Origin: Janthinobacterium sp. TND4EL3 | GTDB lineage: Bacteria > Pseudomonadota > Gammaproteobacteria > Burkholderiales > Burkholderiaceae_D | NCBI RefSeq assembly: GCF_900156175.1 | Contig: NZ_FTMV01000005.1 | Location: 235,915-299,914, forward strand | DNA: 64,000 nt | Reading direction: 5' to 3' | In this document: piece by piece, positions 27,801 through 38,932 of the stretch | How positions within the stretch are numbered: position 1 is the stretch's first letter | Layout: each line of letters starts with the position of its first letter | The notes under the pieces: model-generated | Database searches by the model: none | The model's input: only the letters and a program-made list of their open reading frames with translations | What the model was told of the DNA's origin: nothing | Made by a program: the position numbers and the translations under genes

Positions 27801-29035
27801 CGGCCGCACCTGCACCTCTGCTGACGCCGGCGCGCGAGCGCGCGATGCTGTGGCTGCTTGCGCTGACGCAATTTACCGTCATCATGGATTTCATGGTGAT
27901 GATGCCGCTGGCGCCCCAGCTGATGCAGGCCTTCCATATCGGCCCGGCCGCCGTCTCCGGCGCCGTCTCGGCCTATGCCTGGTGCGCGGGCCTGTCCGGC
28001 TTGCTGGCGGCCACGTATATCGACCGCTTCGACCGCAAGAAGCTGCTGTTGACCATGTTTTGCCTGTTCACCGTGTCGAACCTCGCTTGCGCGCTGGCGC
28101 CGAACTTCCACGTGCTGCTGTGGTCGCGCGCGTTTGCGGGGCTGACGGGCGGCGTGCTGGGCGCCATCGTCATGGCCATCATCGGCGACGTGATTCCCGC
28201 CGAGCGGCGCGGCGCGGCCACGGGCGTCGTCATGACCTCGTTTGCCATGGCGGCCGTGGGCGGCGTGCCCATCGGCGTGGTGCTGGCCGCGCACTTTGGC
28301 TGGGCTTCGCCGTTTTTCCTGCTGGTCGCGCTGTCGCTGCTGGTCTGGCTCGGTGCGGCGCGCGTGCTGCCGGCGCTCACGGCGCACATGGGCGCGGCTC
28401 CCACGCCGCTGCGCCAGGTGCTGCCGAACCTGCTGGCGCTGCTGCGCGAGCGGCGCCACCTGCAAGCGTTTTCCTTGTCGATTGTCAACATGACGGCGGG
28501 CATGCTGGTCATACCCTTCATTTCGCCCGTGCTGGTGGGCAATATGGGGCTGGCGCCGGCCGACGTCACCTGGGTCTACCTGGCGGGCGGCTGCGCCACG
28601 ATCTTCACGGCGCGCCTGATCGGCCGCTGGGCGGACCGGGCCGGCAAGCAGCAGGTGTACCGCTGGGTGTCGCTGCTGTCGATTGCGCCGCTGCTGTTCA
28701 TGACGCACTTGCCCCAGTTGCCGCTGCTGGGGCTGATGCTGGCGTTTCCCTTCTTTATGGCCTTGGTGTCGGGCCGCATGGTGCCGCTGCAGGCGCTGCT
28801 GACGACGATACCGGAACCGCACAAGCGGGGCGCGTTTCTCAGCGCCAATTCGGCCCTGCAAAGCCTGGGTAGCGGCCTGGGCGCCTGGCTGGGCGGCCTG
28901 ACCCTGCAGACGGACGCGGCCGGCCACATCAGCGGCTACGGCATCAATGGCTGGCTGGCGGCGGGCTTGTCGCTGTGGACCGTGTGGTGGGTGGCGCGCG
29001 TGCGCGGCGCGGCGCCGCAGGGGGCGCCGGCGTAG
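27797..29035 (+). CDS. MFS efflux transporter
   Basis: 412 residues, 12 predicted membrane helices, DHA1-type: TQFTVIMDFMVMMPLAPQLM in helix 1, the motif A region around YIDRFDRKKLLL, and GALSLWTVWW-like terminal helices. Exporters of this type remove arabinose or small drugs. Direct ATGA coupling to the PadR gene argues that the regulator senses the exported compound. No periplasmic adaptor is encoded alongside. Confidence 0.9.
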   Translation: MTAAPAPLLTPARERAMLWLLALTQFTVIMDFMVMMPLAPQLMQAFHIGPAAVSGAVSAYAWCAGLSGLLAATYIDRFDRKKLLLTMFCLFTVSNLACALAPNFHVLLWSRAFAGLTGGVLGAIVMAIIGDVIPAERRGAATGVVMTSFAMAAVGGVPIGVVLAAHFGWASPFFLLVALSLLVWLGAARVLPALTAHMGAAPTPLRQVLPNLLALLRERRHLQAFSLSIVNMTAGMLVIPFISPVLVGNMGLAPADVTWVYLAGGCATIFTARLIGRWADRAGKQQVYRWVSLLSIAPLLFMTHLPQLPLLGLMLAFPFFMALVSGRMVPLQALLTTIPEPHKRGAFLSANSALQSLGSGLGAWLGGLTLQTDAAGHISGYGINGWLAAGLSLWTVWWVARVRGAAPQGAPA

Positions 29036-29041
29036 GGATAG

Positions 29042-29512
29042 TTACTGGGTGGCAATGCGCTGCATGGGCGCGTTGTCCTTGCGCCATTGTTCCAGGCTGA
29101 TCAGCTCGCCGCTGACGACGTCGTCGACGAGGATGCGCTTGCCATCCTGGGAAACGACGAAACTCTCCCAGCGGTGCGCCGCTTCCGGCGTGTTTTCCAT
29201 AAAGCTCAGGTCATGGTAGGGCTTGCCATCGATGAGACGCACGTCGGGCGACGTTTCCATCACGGCGCCATGCGCGCGGCCGCCCGATGCCTTTTCGATA
29301 TGCGCCGACCAGGCCTTGATTTCCGGCAATGCCATCAGCGCGTCGACGGCGCGCGCGCTCGGTTCCGGCGCCGGGCTGCCGGCGGCGGGGGCATCGGTGC
29401 CGTGCGGGGCGGACTGCTGGTGCAGGTAGAAAGCGCCGAGCCCGGCGGCCAGCAAGCCGGCCAGGATGCCGGCGATGACGGCGGTTTTGGAAGAAGAGGC
29501 GCGTGGCGGCAT
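29042..29512 (-). CDS. Hypothetical single-pass membrane protein
   Basis: 156 residues from the ATG at 29512 (MPPRASSSKTAVIAGILAGL); an upstream in-frame start would add 21 residues. A single hydrophobic helix at about 10-29, a Pro/Ala-rich linker (APAAGSPAPEPSA) and a roughly 100-residue extracytoplasmic domain follow (ALPEIKAWSAHIEKASGG, VRLIDGKPYHDLSFMENTPE, VSQDGKRILVDDVVSGELIS). The domain pattern, with a predicted YHDLSF and a VDDV strand, resembles PepSY-like or lipoprotein sensor folds, but I do not recognise a named family. It is convergent with the MFS gene, 6 bp apart. Confidence 0.65.
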   Translation of the reverse strand: MPPRASSSKTAVIAGILAGLLAAGLGAFYLHQQSAPHGTDAPAAGSPAPEPSARAVDALMALPEIKAWSAHIEKASGGRAHGAVMETSPDVRLIDGKPYHDLSFMENTPEAAHRWESFVVSQDGKRILVDDVVSGELISLEQWRKDNAPMQRIATQ

Positions 29513-29602
29513 GATGGTGGCGTCAGAAAGAAGGGCGATGGCGGCCATGCTAAAGCAAAACGCGCGGGCGGGCAATCGTTGAGGTTTCTAGAAGGCAAGA
29601 CG

Positions 29603-29634
29603 AAAAAAAGCCACCTTCCGTAGAAGATGGCTTT
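29603..29634 (-). terminator. Intrinsic terminator of groESL
   Basis: On the minus strand, AAAGCCATCTTC-TACG-GAAGGTGGCTTT runs into a T-tract, about 100 bp past the groEL stop. Confidence 0.85.
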
Positions 29635-29733
29635 CGGGGCCGCCGGGCAGGCGCTGGCAGCTTTTGGCCTGCCTGCCCTGTCCCGGCGTATGCATCCCTG
29701 CGCGCCGTCGCCTGCGCGCGGAGATGCCGGACA

Positions 29734-31416
<1,683 letters not shown>

Positions 31417-31433
31417 CTACAACGTGGAAACAA

Positions 31434-31724
31434 TTACTTGACGACGATCGCCATGATGTCTTCTTCGCGCATGACCAGCAGCTCATCGCCGTCAACTTTG
31501 ACGGTTTGGCCGGCGTACTTGCCGAACAGGACGCGGTCGCCCACTTTGACATCCAGAGGACGCACTTTGCCGTCGTCGAGAATCTTGCCATTGCCTACGG
31601 CAAGGACTTCGCCTTGATCCGGTTTTTCAGCAGCTGCATCAGGAATGATGAGGCCGGACGCAGTCTTGGTTTCCTGGTCGAGGCGTTTGACGATGACGCG
31701 ATCGTTCAATGGGCGCAGATTCAT
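31434..31724 (-). CDS. groES: Co-chaperonin GroES (10 kDa)
   Basis: 96 residues: [20 protein letters not shown], the mobile loop [29 protein letters not shown], and the C-terminal [14 protein letters not shown]. It caps the GroEL ring. The start is the ATG at 31724 with AAGGAG upstream; the longer reading frame above it runs through the promoter/CIRCE region. It is the first gene of the groESL operon. Confidence 0.98.
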   Translation of the reverse strand: MNLRPLNDRVIVKRLDQETKTASGLIIPDAAAEKPDQGEVLAVGNGKILDDGKVRPLDVKVGDRVLFGKYAGQTVKVDGDELLVMREEDIMAIVVK

Positions 31725-31966
31725 ACAAAACTCCTTAAAGTTCAATGGATAGGTGTTGCTAAATGAATACATGCCTGGCACAGCGCCAGGCGTGCTTTCA
31801 GTGACCGCCGTTGAAAGCAGCCCGCAACGGTCAAGCAAACCCCATGGCATCGTGTGCAGGCCGGCGCTGGGCAGTGGTGGCATCGCGGCGTCGCCCGCCG
31901 CGTAGCGTTCCCTGCTGTTGCCCGGCAGACACCATCATGTCCTGAGGATTGCTACGAAAGAGTTTG

Positions 31967-31993
31967 TTAGCACTCTCTACTAACGAGTGCTAA
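31967..31993 (-). promoter_or_regulatory. CIRCE operator (HrcA site)
   Basis: TTAGCACTC-N9-GAGTGCTAA, an exact match to the CIRCE consensus. It lies about 240 bp upstream of groES on the minus strand and overlaps the last base of the -10 box. It predicts HrcA repression of groESL. Confidence 0.97.
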
Positions 31994-32021
31994 TTATAGG
32001 GACGGTAGGGGGCTTATTCAA
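31993..32021 (-). promoter_or_regulatory. Sigma-70 promoter of groESL
   Basis: Minus strand TTGAAT, 17 bp, TATAAT, directly abutting the CIRCE element. The spacing and -10 are ideal. I did not recognise a separate sigma-32 promoter. Confidence 0.85.
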
Positions 32022-32250
32022 GGGCTTATTCTCCGGGAAGATATGCATACACGTTCTGCGCAGCCTGCATTTACACAGGGTTTGCGCTGGCGCAAGCCAG
32101 CTTCCCGGGCGTCAGCAACAGGCGCGACTCTAGCATGGCCGGCAGGCGAGGGGCGTTCCTGTACGCACGGGAAACAGGGTTTTACTATGGACTTTGATAA
32201 GATGATTGCAATTGCACATCAATATCGCCACCTGCGCCAGAAAGCACACC

Positions 32251-32997
32251 ATGTCATTGACACTTTCCCGTCCCGCCCTGCGCCTGCTGGGCGTCGCCGT
32301 CGTCGGCCTCGCCTGCCTGGGCAATGCCGCCGCGCAAACGCCCACCATTCTCGACGAGATCACCGTGGCCACCCTGACGCCGCTGGAAAAGGAAATGCTG
32401 CTCAACGAGCTGTTCAACGACCTGAACAAGGACGACGACGACCAGGACGCCCACGTGTGGGACAACGGCGGCGACAGCGGCGCGCGGGTGAACGTGACCT
32501 ATAACTTCAGCAATTCCGGCATGACGGAGCACAGCCTGAAGGCGCACCTCTGCCGCGACCTGAAATTCGTCGTCACGGCGGGCGGCAAGTCGCAAGACCT
32601 GAGCCGCCGCACCTGTTCGCAGAACAGCGGCCGCTGGGACGTGCAGGGCAAGGACCCGGCGCCCGTCGTGTATCCGCCCTTCCTGTCGGACGTGACGGTG
32701 GCCAAGTTGAACGCGAAAGAGCAGGCATCGCTGCTGACGGCCGCCGTGCGTACCTTGAAAGATGAAGAGGATGGCAAGACGCGCCAGTGGAGCAACAAGG
32801 GCCTGGGCAATGCGGCGCCGCTGGCAGTGCGCCTGACGCCCTCGCGGACGGACGCCAAGCCGGGCAGCTACCACCGTACTTGCCGCGACTTGACGATGGT
32901 GCTTGACGGCAAGGGTGGACAACAGACGCTGGTGCGCCGCTCTTGCGAAAACCGCTATGGCGGTCTCGATATCGAACCCGATTACGTCGACGAGTAA
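32251..32997 (+). CDS. Secreted protein with two tandem surface-antigen-like domains
   Basis: 248 residues from the ATG at 32251. The signal peptide ends LGNAAAQ. The mature part is two homologous halves, about residues 33-130 and 143-245. Each starts I/V-TVA-x-L, has a charged stretch followed by W-(D/S)-N and a sheet region, then LCRDLKFVV / TCRDLTMVL, a GGK/GGQ turn, RRTC / RRSC and a final G-(R/G)-(W/L)-D. The CRxF...G..C..GxW pattern recalls the C-terminal domain of 17-kDa surface-antigen proteins, but the usual glycine-zipper region and lipobox are absent. The conserved Cys pairs could form disulfides in the periplasm. Function unknown. Confidence 0.72.
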   Translation: MSLTLSRPALRLLGVAVVGLACLGNAAAQTPTILDEITVATLTPLEKEMLLNELFNDLNKDDDDQDAHVWDNGGDSGARVNVTYNFSNSGMTEHSLKAHLCRDLKFVVTAGGKSQDLSRRTCSQNSGRWDVQGKDPAPVVYPPFLSDVTVAKLNAKEQASLLTAAVRTLKDEEDGKTRQWSNKGLGNAAPLAVRLTPSRTDAKPGSYHRTCRDLTMVLDGKGGQQTLVRRSCENRYGGLDIEPDYVDE

Positions 32998-33117
32998 AAC
33001 GCTGCCATCGCGGCGCCGGCAGATGCGTGCAGATGGCGAAAAGCGCCGGAAAAAGAGTGTATTGTCCGCCAACTGCCCTGCATTGATGTAAATATGTGTG
33101 ACAGCGGCGTGATTCGA

Positions 33118-33147
33118 TTGACGCCCATGGAGCGTCCGCCCTATAGT
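33118..33147 (+). promoter_or_regulatory. Promoter of the zapB-like/zapA unit
   Basis: TTGACG, 18 bp, TATAGT. The -10 ends only 6 bp before the ATG at 33154, so the predicted transcription start falls on or next to the start codon. Confidence 0.55.
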
Positions 33148-33153
33148 GGCGGG

Positions 33154-33417
33154 ATGATTTCCGAATTCAATGAATTATCCGACAAAATAGGCCTGCTGGC
33201 CGAAATGACCCATGCGCTGCGTCGTGAAAACGCGCAATTGCGCAAGGACAACGCCGCCCTGTCCGCCGACAACGCGCAGTACGTGCAACGCATGCGCGAG
33301 GCGCAGGAGCGCGTGGAAGCCTTGCTGGAAAAAATCCCGGAACTGGTGCAGGCCGGCCTGGAGCAAGCCGCTTCGGAAGCGGGCGCCTATATTGCCGAGA
33401 ACGAGAAGGAAGCGTAA
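33154..33417 (+). CDS. ZapB-like coiled-coil cell division protein
   Basis: 87 residues, MISEFNELSDKIGLLAEMTH followed by heptad-rich sequence (LRRENAQLRKDNAALSADNA), predicted to be almost entirely coiled coil. It precedes zapA and overlaps it (TAATG), as TIGR02449-type small coiled-coil proteins do in beta- and gammaproteobacteria. It is likely a Z-ring associated factor. The start is the ATG at 33154; an extension upstream covers the promoter and is less likely. Confidence 0.8.
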   Translation: MISEFNELSDKIGLLAEMTHALRRENAQLRKDNAALSADNAQYVQRMREAQERVEALLEKIPELVQAGLEQAASEAGAYIAENEKEA

Positions 33418-33728
33418 TGCCGCGTGTCGATGTCAATATCATGGGCCAGTCCTACAGCATGGTGTGCCGCGACGGCGAAGAGCGCGCGCTGCGCGAAGCG
33501 GCGATCTATCTCGATAGCAAGATGAAGGCCATCCGCGACGCGGGCAAGGTCAAGGGCAACGACCGTATCGCCGTGCTGGCCGCCTTGGGCGTGGCGGCAG
33601 AGTTTCTTTCCGTCAAGTCGCCGCAAGGGCCGCTGTCGGAACTGACGATACTGGAAGTGAAGCAAAAAATCTCGGCCATGCACACCGTCCTGGACAGCGC
33701 ACTGACGCCCCAGGAAAACCTTTTTTAA
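33417..33728 (+). CDS. zapA: Cell division protein ZapA
   Basis: 103 residues: VDVNIMGQSYSMVCRDGEER (N-terminal beta domain), then REAAIYLDSKMKAIRDAGK and GNDRIAVLAALGVAAEFL, and a C-terminal coiled coil. It bundles FtsZ protofilaments at midcell. The ATG overlaps the upstream stop (TAATG). It is followed by 6S RNA, the usual order in proteobacteria. Confidence 0.93.
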   Translation: MPRVDVNIMGQSYSMVCRDGEERALREAAIYLDSKMKAIRDAGKVKGNDRIAVLAALGVAAEFLSVKSPQGPLSELTILEVKQKISAMHTVLDSALTPQENLF

Positions 33729-33783
33729 GCGGACACGCGACGATTTGTCTTTGCGATGCGCGAGCAAAGGAGTAAACTTGGGT

Positions 33784-33959
33784 CTACCCTGCGGTGTTCG
33801 CGATTGCCATATATTCCTTGAACCATTTATGCGCATCGGTTGCGAATTTTGTTTGATGGGAGTGAGCGTCGCTCGTTCGACGAACCCGAAATTGAACTAA
33901 CGTGACCACCTTGAACCGTTTGGTTCGGGATGCCGGCATAGCGGCACAGGCGGGGCCTA
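33784..33959 (+). ncRNA. ssrS: 6S RNA (ssrS)
   Basis: The position between zapA and an EVE gene and the sequence both fit. The 5' part CCCTGCGGTGTTCGC and 3' part GGCACAGGCGGGGC pair to close the molecule, and CCTTGAACC occurs twice as in the family's central and 3' regions. The length is about 175 nt. The 5' end is set by a -10 box (TAAACT, 33773-33778). It binds sigma-70 RNA polymerase and represses housekeeping promoters in stationary phase. Confidence 0.88.
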
Positions 33960-33965
33960 ATTTGC

Positions 33966-34012
33966 AGTACAAAAAACGGTTGCAGCATCAGCATGCGCAG
34001 CCGTTTTTTTAC
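33966..34012 (+). terminator. Intrinsic terminator after 6S RNA
   Basis: AAAAAACGGTTGC pairs with GCAGCCGTTTTTT across a short loop, ending in a T-run. Confidence 0.85.
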
Positions 34013-34047
34013 GCCTGTCGCTTTTATTCTTTGACCTGGGAAATGCA

Positions 34048-34512
<465 letters not shown>

Positions 34513-34519
34513 TCGCCCC

Positions 34520-35344
34520 TCAGACCGCGCGCGCCTTGGTGGGCGGCGTGCCCATCACCTGGCTTTTATACGCCCACACGAGCAGGGCGATGGCGCCGAC
34601 GATCATGGGCAGCGACAGCATCTGGCCCGACGTGATCGGCACGCCCAGCCACACGACTTCCCAGTCCGGCGTGCGGAAGTATTCCGTGAAGAAGCGCGCG
34701 CAGCCGTACAACAGGGTGAACATGGCGCCCACGGCCATGCGCGGACGCTGCTTGCGCGCATACAGCCACAGGATGATGAACACCAAAATACCGTCGACCA
34801 GCATCTGGTAGATCGGCGACGGGTGCACGGGATACGGGATGCCCGGCCACTGCATGGCCCACGGCAGGGTGTCCGGGGCGATGCGGCCCGGCAGTTCGGC
34901 ATTGATGAAATTGCCCAGGCGGCCGGCCGCGTAGCCGAGCGGCACCAGCGGCGCGATGAAGTCGAGCACGTCGAACAGGTTGCGGCCCGCCTTGCGGCTC
35001 CACAGGTACATGGCGAGGATGACGCCGAGGAAGCCGCCATGGAAGGACATGCCGCCATGCCACACCATGAAGATCTCGAGCGGATTGTGCAGGAAGTATT
35101 CGGGACGGTAGAACAGCACTTCACCCAGGCGCCCGCCGATCACCACGCCCAGCATGCCGTAGAACAGCATGTCGTCGAGGTCTTCCTTCTTCCAGCCCAG
35201 CACGGCGATATGCGGCTGCCTGATGCGCACACGGCCCAGGGCAATGAACAGGGCAAAGGCCAGCACATACATCAGGCCGTACCAGTGCACGGCGAGCGGG
35301 CCGATTTGTATGGCGATGGGGTCGGGCATCGGGTGTATCAGCAT
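34520..35344 (-). CDS. lgt: Prolipoprotein diacylglyceryl transferase
   Basis: 274 residues with seven membrane helices. Features are [12 protein letters not shown], the signature [28 protein letters not shown] (catalytic His region), and the Lgt signature around [14 protein letters not shown]. It transfers diacylglycerol from phosphatidylglycerol to the lipobox Cys of prolipoproteins at the inner membrane. It is a single gene on the minus strand. Confidence 0.96.
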   Translation of the reverse strand: MLIHPMPDPIAIQIGPLAVHWYGLMYVLAFALFIALGRVRIRQPHIAVLGWKKEDLDDMLFYGMLGVVIGGRLGEVLFYRPEYFLHNPLEIFMVWHGGMSFHGGFLGVILAMYLWSRKAGRNLFDVLDFIAPLVPLGYAAGRLGNFINAELPGRIAPDTLPWAMQWPGIPYPVHPSPIYQMLVDGILVFIILWLYARKQRPRMAVGAMFTLLYGCARFFTEYFRTPDWEVVWLGVPITSGQMLSLPMIVGAIALLVWAYKSQVMGTPPTKARAV

Positions 35345-35407
35345 CGGTTTTCTTTCATTATTTGAAACTTGGGTTGCGTAGTATGACCTTGCGGCAAGTT
35401 TTTTGCC

Positions 35408-36334
35408 TTAGCGGCCACTTAATAATTGACCGGTATTGCATATCTGCGTGCGCAGCAGGGCCAGAAAGCCCTGCAGCACGGCGGATGGATTGTCGCGGCG
35501 CCACGCCAGGCCCGTTTCCACCAGCGGCGTGGCATCCTGCAGCGGCCTGTATTCTACGCCGGGGCGCATCAGGTTCGATACCGATTGTGGCACAAGCGCG
35601 ATGCCCATGCCAGCCGAGACGAGGCTGACGATGGTCTGCATCTGGATCGCTTCCTGGCCGATCTGCGGCGTCACGCCGGCCGCGCGGAACACGCCGAGTA
35701 TCGCGTCGTGCAGGGCGGGGGATATTGCACGCGGGAAAATGATCAACGGCAGCGGCGGCACGTCGCCCAGGCGCACGGGGCCGGGCGTGTTCAGGATGGC
35801 GAGGCCGGACGGCGCGGCCAGCACCAGCGGCTCGGCCAGCACGGGCAGGTAGTCGAGTTCGCCCTTCGCCTTCTCGGGCAGGGGCGGGATCAGCAGGCCC
35901 GCATCCGTGCGCCCGGCCAGCAGTTCGTCCAGTTGCAGGTCGGAGGTGGCTTCCTGCAGGGCGATCTGCACCTGCGGATAGGCCGTCTGGTACGCGCGCA
36001 GCAGGGGCGGCAGCACGCTGTAGTCCGCCGAGGAAACGAAAGCCAGGCTCAGACGCCCCGCCTCGCCCTGCGCGGCGCGGCGCACCAGCGCGGGCAGCGC
36101 CTGCGCCTGCGCCAGCAGCCGGCGCGCCTCGGGCAGCAAGGCGCTGCCTGCCGGCGTCAGCTGGACCTCGCGGCGCGTGCGCACGAACAGGGGGGCGCCC
36201 AGCTGTTCTTCCAGGGCCATGATGGTTTGCGACAGGGGCGGCTGCGTCATGTGCAGGCGCGCGGCGGCGCGGCCGAAGTGCAGCTCCTCGGCGACGGTGA
36301 CAAAGTAGCGCAGCTGGCGCAGTTCAAGGTTCAT
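35408..36334 (-). CDS. LysR family transcriptional regulator
   Basis: 308 residues from the ATG at 36334, preferred because GGAAAAG lies 6 bp upstream; an ATG four codons earlier is possible. It has an N-terminal helix-turn-helix (LRQLRYFVTVAEELHFGRAA, then RLHMTQPPLSQTI) and a periplasmic-binding-protein-like effector domain (about 90-300). The sequence style (LRYFVTVAEELHFGRAA) matches the CatR/BenM-type group. It is divergent from ilvD with 173 bp between, so it may control ilvD, itself or both; no effector is evident. Confidence 0.9.
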   Translation of the reverse strand: MNLELRQLRYFVTVAEELHFGRAAARLHMTQPPLSQTIMALEEQLGAPLFVRTRREVQLTPAGSALLPEARRLLAQAQALPALVRRAAQGEAGRLSLAFVSSADYSVLPPLLRAYQTAYPQVQIALQEATSDLQLDELLAGRTDAGLLIPPLPEKAKGELDYLPVLAEPLVLAAPSGLAILNTPGPVRLGDVPPLPLIIFPRAISPALHDAILGVFRAAGVTPQIGQEAIQMQTIVSLVSAGMGIALVPQSVSNLMRPGVEYRPLQDATPLVETGLAWRRDNPSAVLQGFLALLRTQICNTGQLLSGR

Positions 36335-36507
36335 ATGCTTTTCCATGCAGATTGAATGCTGTGATATGTAAAACGACTCACAGCCATGTGCATCATATAT
36401 TTGACAGTGGCGCGTGCGCAAGGCAATCTGGCGTACCCCCACTGCATGCAGGGTTTTGTTGAGAATCCGCACAGTCAGGCATCAATCATCCTTGGAAGGA
36501 CCCCATC

Positions 36508-38379
36508 ATGCCGCAATACCGCTCCCGCACCACCACCCACGGCCGCAACATGGCTGGCGCCCGCGCCCTGTGGCGCGCCACCGGCATGAAGGATGGCGAC
36601 TTCGACAAGCCGATCATCGCCGTCGTCAACTCGTTCACCCAGTTCGTGCCCGGCCACGTGCACCTGAAAGACCTGGGGCAGATGGTGGCGCGCGAGATCG
36701 AGGCGGCCGGCGGCGTGGCCAAGGAATTCAATACCATCGCCGTCGATGACGGCATCGCCATGGGCCACGGCGGCATGCTGTATTCGCTGCCCTCGCGCGA
36801 CCTGATCGCCGACTCCGTCGAATACATGGTCAACGCCCACTGCGCCGACGCCATGGTCTGCATCTCGAACTGCGACAAGATCACGCCGGGCATGCTGATG
36901 GCCGCCATGCGCATCAATATCCCCGTCGTGTTTATTTCCGGCGGGCCGATGGAAGCGGGCAAGGTCGTCAAGGTGGTCAACGGCACGCAGAAGATCATCA
37001 AGCTGGACCTGGTCGACGCCATGATCAAGGCGGGCGACAGCACGGTGTCCGACGCCGACGTGGCCGAGATCGAGCGCTCGGCCTGCCCCACCTGCGGTTC
37101 GTGTTCCGGCATGTTCACGGCCAACTCGATGAACTGCCTGACGGAAGCGCTGGGCCTGGCCCTGCCCGGCAACGGCACGATCCTGGCCACGCACTCTGAC
37201 CGCCAGCAGCTGTTCCTGCGCGCGGGCCGTCTGATCGTGGAACTGGCCAAGCGCCATTACGAGCAGGACGATTACTCGGTGCTGCCCCGCTCGATCGCCA
37301 CCAAGGCCGCGTTCGAGAACGCCATGGCGCTCGACGTCTCCATGGGCGGCTCGACCAACACCGTGCTGCACCTGCTGGCCGCCGCGCACGAGGCGGAAGT
37401 GGAATTTTCCATGGCCGACATCGACCGCATTTCGCGCAAGGTACCCTGCCTGTGCAAGGTCGCGCCGATGACGGACAAATACCATATCGAGGACGTGCAC
37501 CGCGCCGGCGGCATCGTGGGCATCCTGGGCGAACTGGCGCGCGCCGGCCTGCTCGACACCACTTTGCCGACCATCCACGCGGCCACCATGGCCGACGCCA
37601 TCGCGCAAAACGACATCATGTGCACCGACAACCCTGCCGTGCATGAACTGTTCCGCGCCGCGCCGGGCGGCGTGCCGACGCAGACGGCGTTTTCGCAGTC
37701 CGAGCGCTTCGCCGCCGTCGACAAGGACCGCAGCACCGGCTGCATCCGCGACAAGGCCCACGCGTATTCGCAGGATGGCGGCCTGGCCGTCCTGTACGGC
37801 AACCTGGCCGAAAAGGGCTGCATCGTCAAGACGGCGGGCGTCGATGAAAGCATCTTGACATTCTCGGGCAAGGCGCGCGTGTTCGAAAGCCAGGATTCCG
37901 CTGTTGCAGCGATTTTGGCCGATACCGTGCATGAGGGCGACGTCGTCATCATCCGCTACGAAGGCCCGAAAGGCGGTCCCGGCATGCAGGAAATGCTGTA
38001 TCCGACCTCGTACATCAAATCGAAGGGCCTGGGCAAGGCGTGCGCGCTGTTCACGGACGGGCGCTTCTCGGGCGGTTCCTCGGGACTGGTGATCGGCCAC
38101 GCCTCGCCGGAAGCGGCCGAAGGGGGCGCCATCGGCCTGGTGGAAGAGGGCGACTTCATCGACATCGACATCCCCGCGCGCACCATCAACCTGCGCGTGA
38201 CGGACCTTGACCTGGCCGCGCGCCGCGCCGCCATGGAAGCGAAGGGCGACGCGGCCTGGCTGCCTGTCAACCGCGACCGCTACGTGTCGCAGGCCCTGCA
38301 GGCGTATGCGGCGCTGACGACGTCGGCCGACCGCGGCGCCGTGCGCGATCTGTCGCAGTTGAAGAAGCAGAAACGCTGA
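36508..38379 (+). CDS. ilvD: Dihydroxy-acid dehydratase
   Basis: 623 residues. It has [18 protein letters not shown], the cluster ligand region [14 protein letters not shown], and [19 protein letters not shown] with the iron-sulfur cysteines. Near the C-terminus is [20 protein letters not shown]. It dehydrates dihydroxy-isovalerate and dihydroxy-methylvalerate in valine, isoleucine and leucine synthesis. The length is typical of the [4Fe-4S] type. It stands alone, followed by a GC-rich hairpin. Confidence 0.97.
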   Translation: MPQYRSRTTTHGRNMAGARALWRATGMKDGDFDKPIIAVVNSFTQFVPGHVHLKDLGQMVAREIEAAGGVAKEFNTIAVDDGIAMGHGGMLYSLPSRDLIADSVEYMVNAHCADAMVCISNCDKITPGMLMAAMRINIPVVFISGGPMEAGKVVKVVNGTQKIIKLDLVDAMIKAGDSTVSDADVAEIERSACPTCGSCSGMFTANSMNCLTEALGLALPGNGTILATHSDRQQLFLRAGRLIVELAKRHYEQDDYSVLPRSIATKAAFENAMALDVSMGGSTNTVLHLLAAAHEAEVEFSMADIDRISRKVPCLCKVAPMTDKYHIEDVHRAGGIVGILGELARAGLLDTTLPTIHAATMADAIAQNDIMCTDNPAVHELFRAAPGGVPTQTAFSQSERFAAVDKDRSTGCIRDKAHAYSQDGGLAVLYGNLAEKGCIVKTAGVDESILTFSGKARVFESQDSAVAAILADTVHEGDVVIIRYEGPKGGPGMQEMLYPTSYIKSKGLGKACALFTDGRFSGGSSGLVIGHASPEAAEGGAIGLVEEGDFIDIDIPARTINLRVTDLDLAARRAAMEAKGDAAWLPVNRDRYVSQALQAYAALTTSADRGAVRDLSQLKKQKR

Positions 38380-38397
38380 TTTGTTGCATAAGTGAGA

Positions 38398-38432
38398 CGG
38401 CCGGCCCCGTTCGACCGCGCGGGGCCGGCTGT
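38398..38432 (+). terminator. GC-rich hairpin after ilvD
   Basis: CCGGCCCCG and CGGGGCCGG flank a 10-base loop, with further pairing at the base. The T-tract is poor. Confidence 0.55.
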
Positions 38433-38599
38433 CGTTACATCGCCTTACAAACAACATGGTCATGGGCGCGCGGATGGGGCAGAATAGGCATGCCTTCCGA
38501 CTACATTGCGTTACTACATTGAAACGCTTGATCTGGGCTCGTGGTGCATCTGCGGAAACACAGTAAAATGCCGCAGGAAGTAACTTTGGAGAAAAGACA

Positions 38600-38911
38600 A
38601 TGAAACGTTTTATGTTGGTGAGTGTATTGGCCGTTTCGGCTCTGGCATCGCAAGCTGCGTTGGCCAATCCGGACCTGGCGAAAGCAAAAAACTGCATGGC
38701 TTGCCACGCGGTGAGCACGAAACTGGTGGGTCCTGCGTATAAAGACGTGGCGGCCAAGTATGCCGGTCAAAAAGACGCGGAAGCCAAGCTCGTGGCGAAA
38801 GTCATGAAGGGCGGTTCCGGCACCTGGGGCGCGATCCCGATGCCAGCGAACCCGCAAGTGAGCGAGGCGGAAGCCCGCACCCTGGTTAAATGGGTACTGG
38901 CACAGAAATAA
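38600..38911 (+). CDS. Small periplasmic cytochrome c (class I, c551/c552 type)
   Basis: 103 residues. A signal peptide (MKRFMLVSVLAVSALASQAA) ends before NPDLAKAKN. One heme c motif is present (CMACH), and the axial Met lies in GAIPMPAN with the following W/K-rich helix (VKWVLAQK). This is the class I c551 fold, a periplasmic electron carrier for terminal oxidases or nitrite reduction. A good GGAG ribosome-binding site precedes the ATG. A strong terminator follows 25 bp downstream. Confidence 0.93.
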   Translation: MKRFMLVSVLAVSALASQAALANPDLAKAKNCMACHAVSTKLVGPAYKDVAAKYAGQKDAEAKLVAKVMKGGSGTWGAIPMPANPQVSEAEARTLVKWVLAQK

Positions 38912-38932
38912 TCTGTGCCGCAGTACCTGCAA

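Larger units (their letters stand above)
31725..32250. other. Region between groES and the secreted protein gene
   Basis: Besides the groESL promoter and CIRCE at 31967-32021, this holds a long groES leader (31725-31966) with no clear structure. The upstream region of the next gene (32022-32250) shows no convincing gene or promoter. Short frames here look like shadows. Confidence 0.55.

Noticed and set aside
36401..36430. ilvD promoter with TTGACA at 36401
   Set aside because: The -35 is perfect but no acceptable -10 lies at 16-18 bp, so I did not annotate it.
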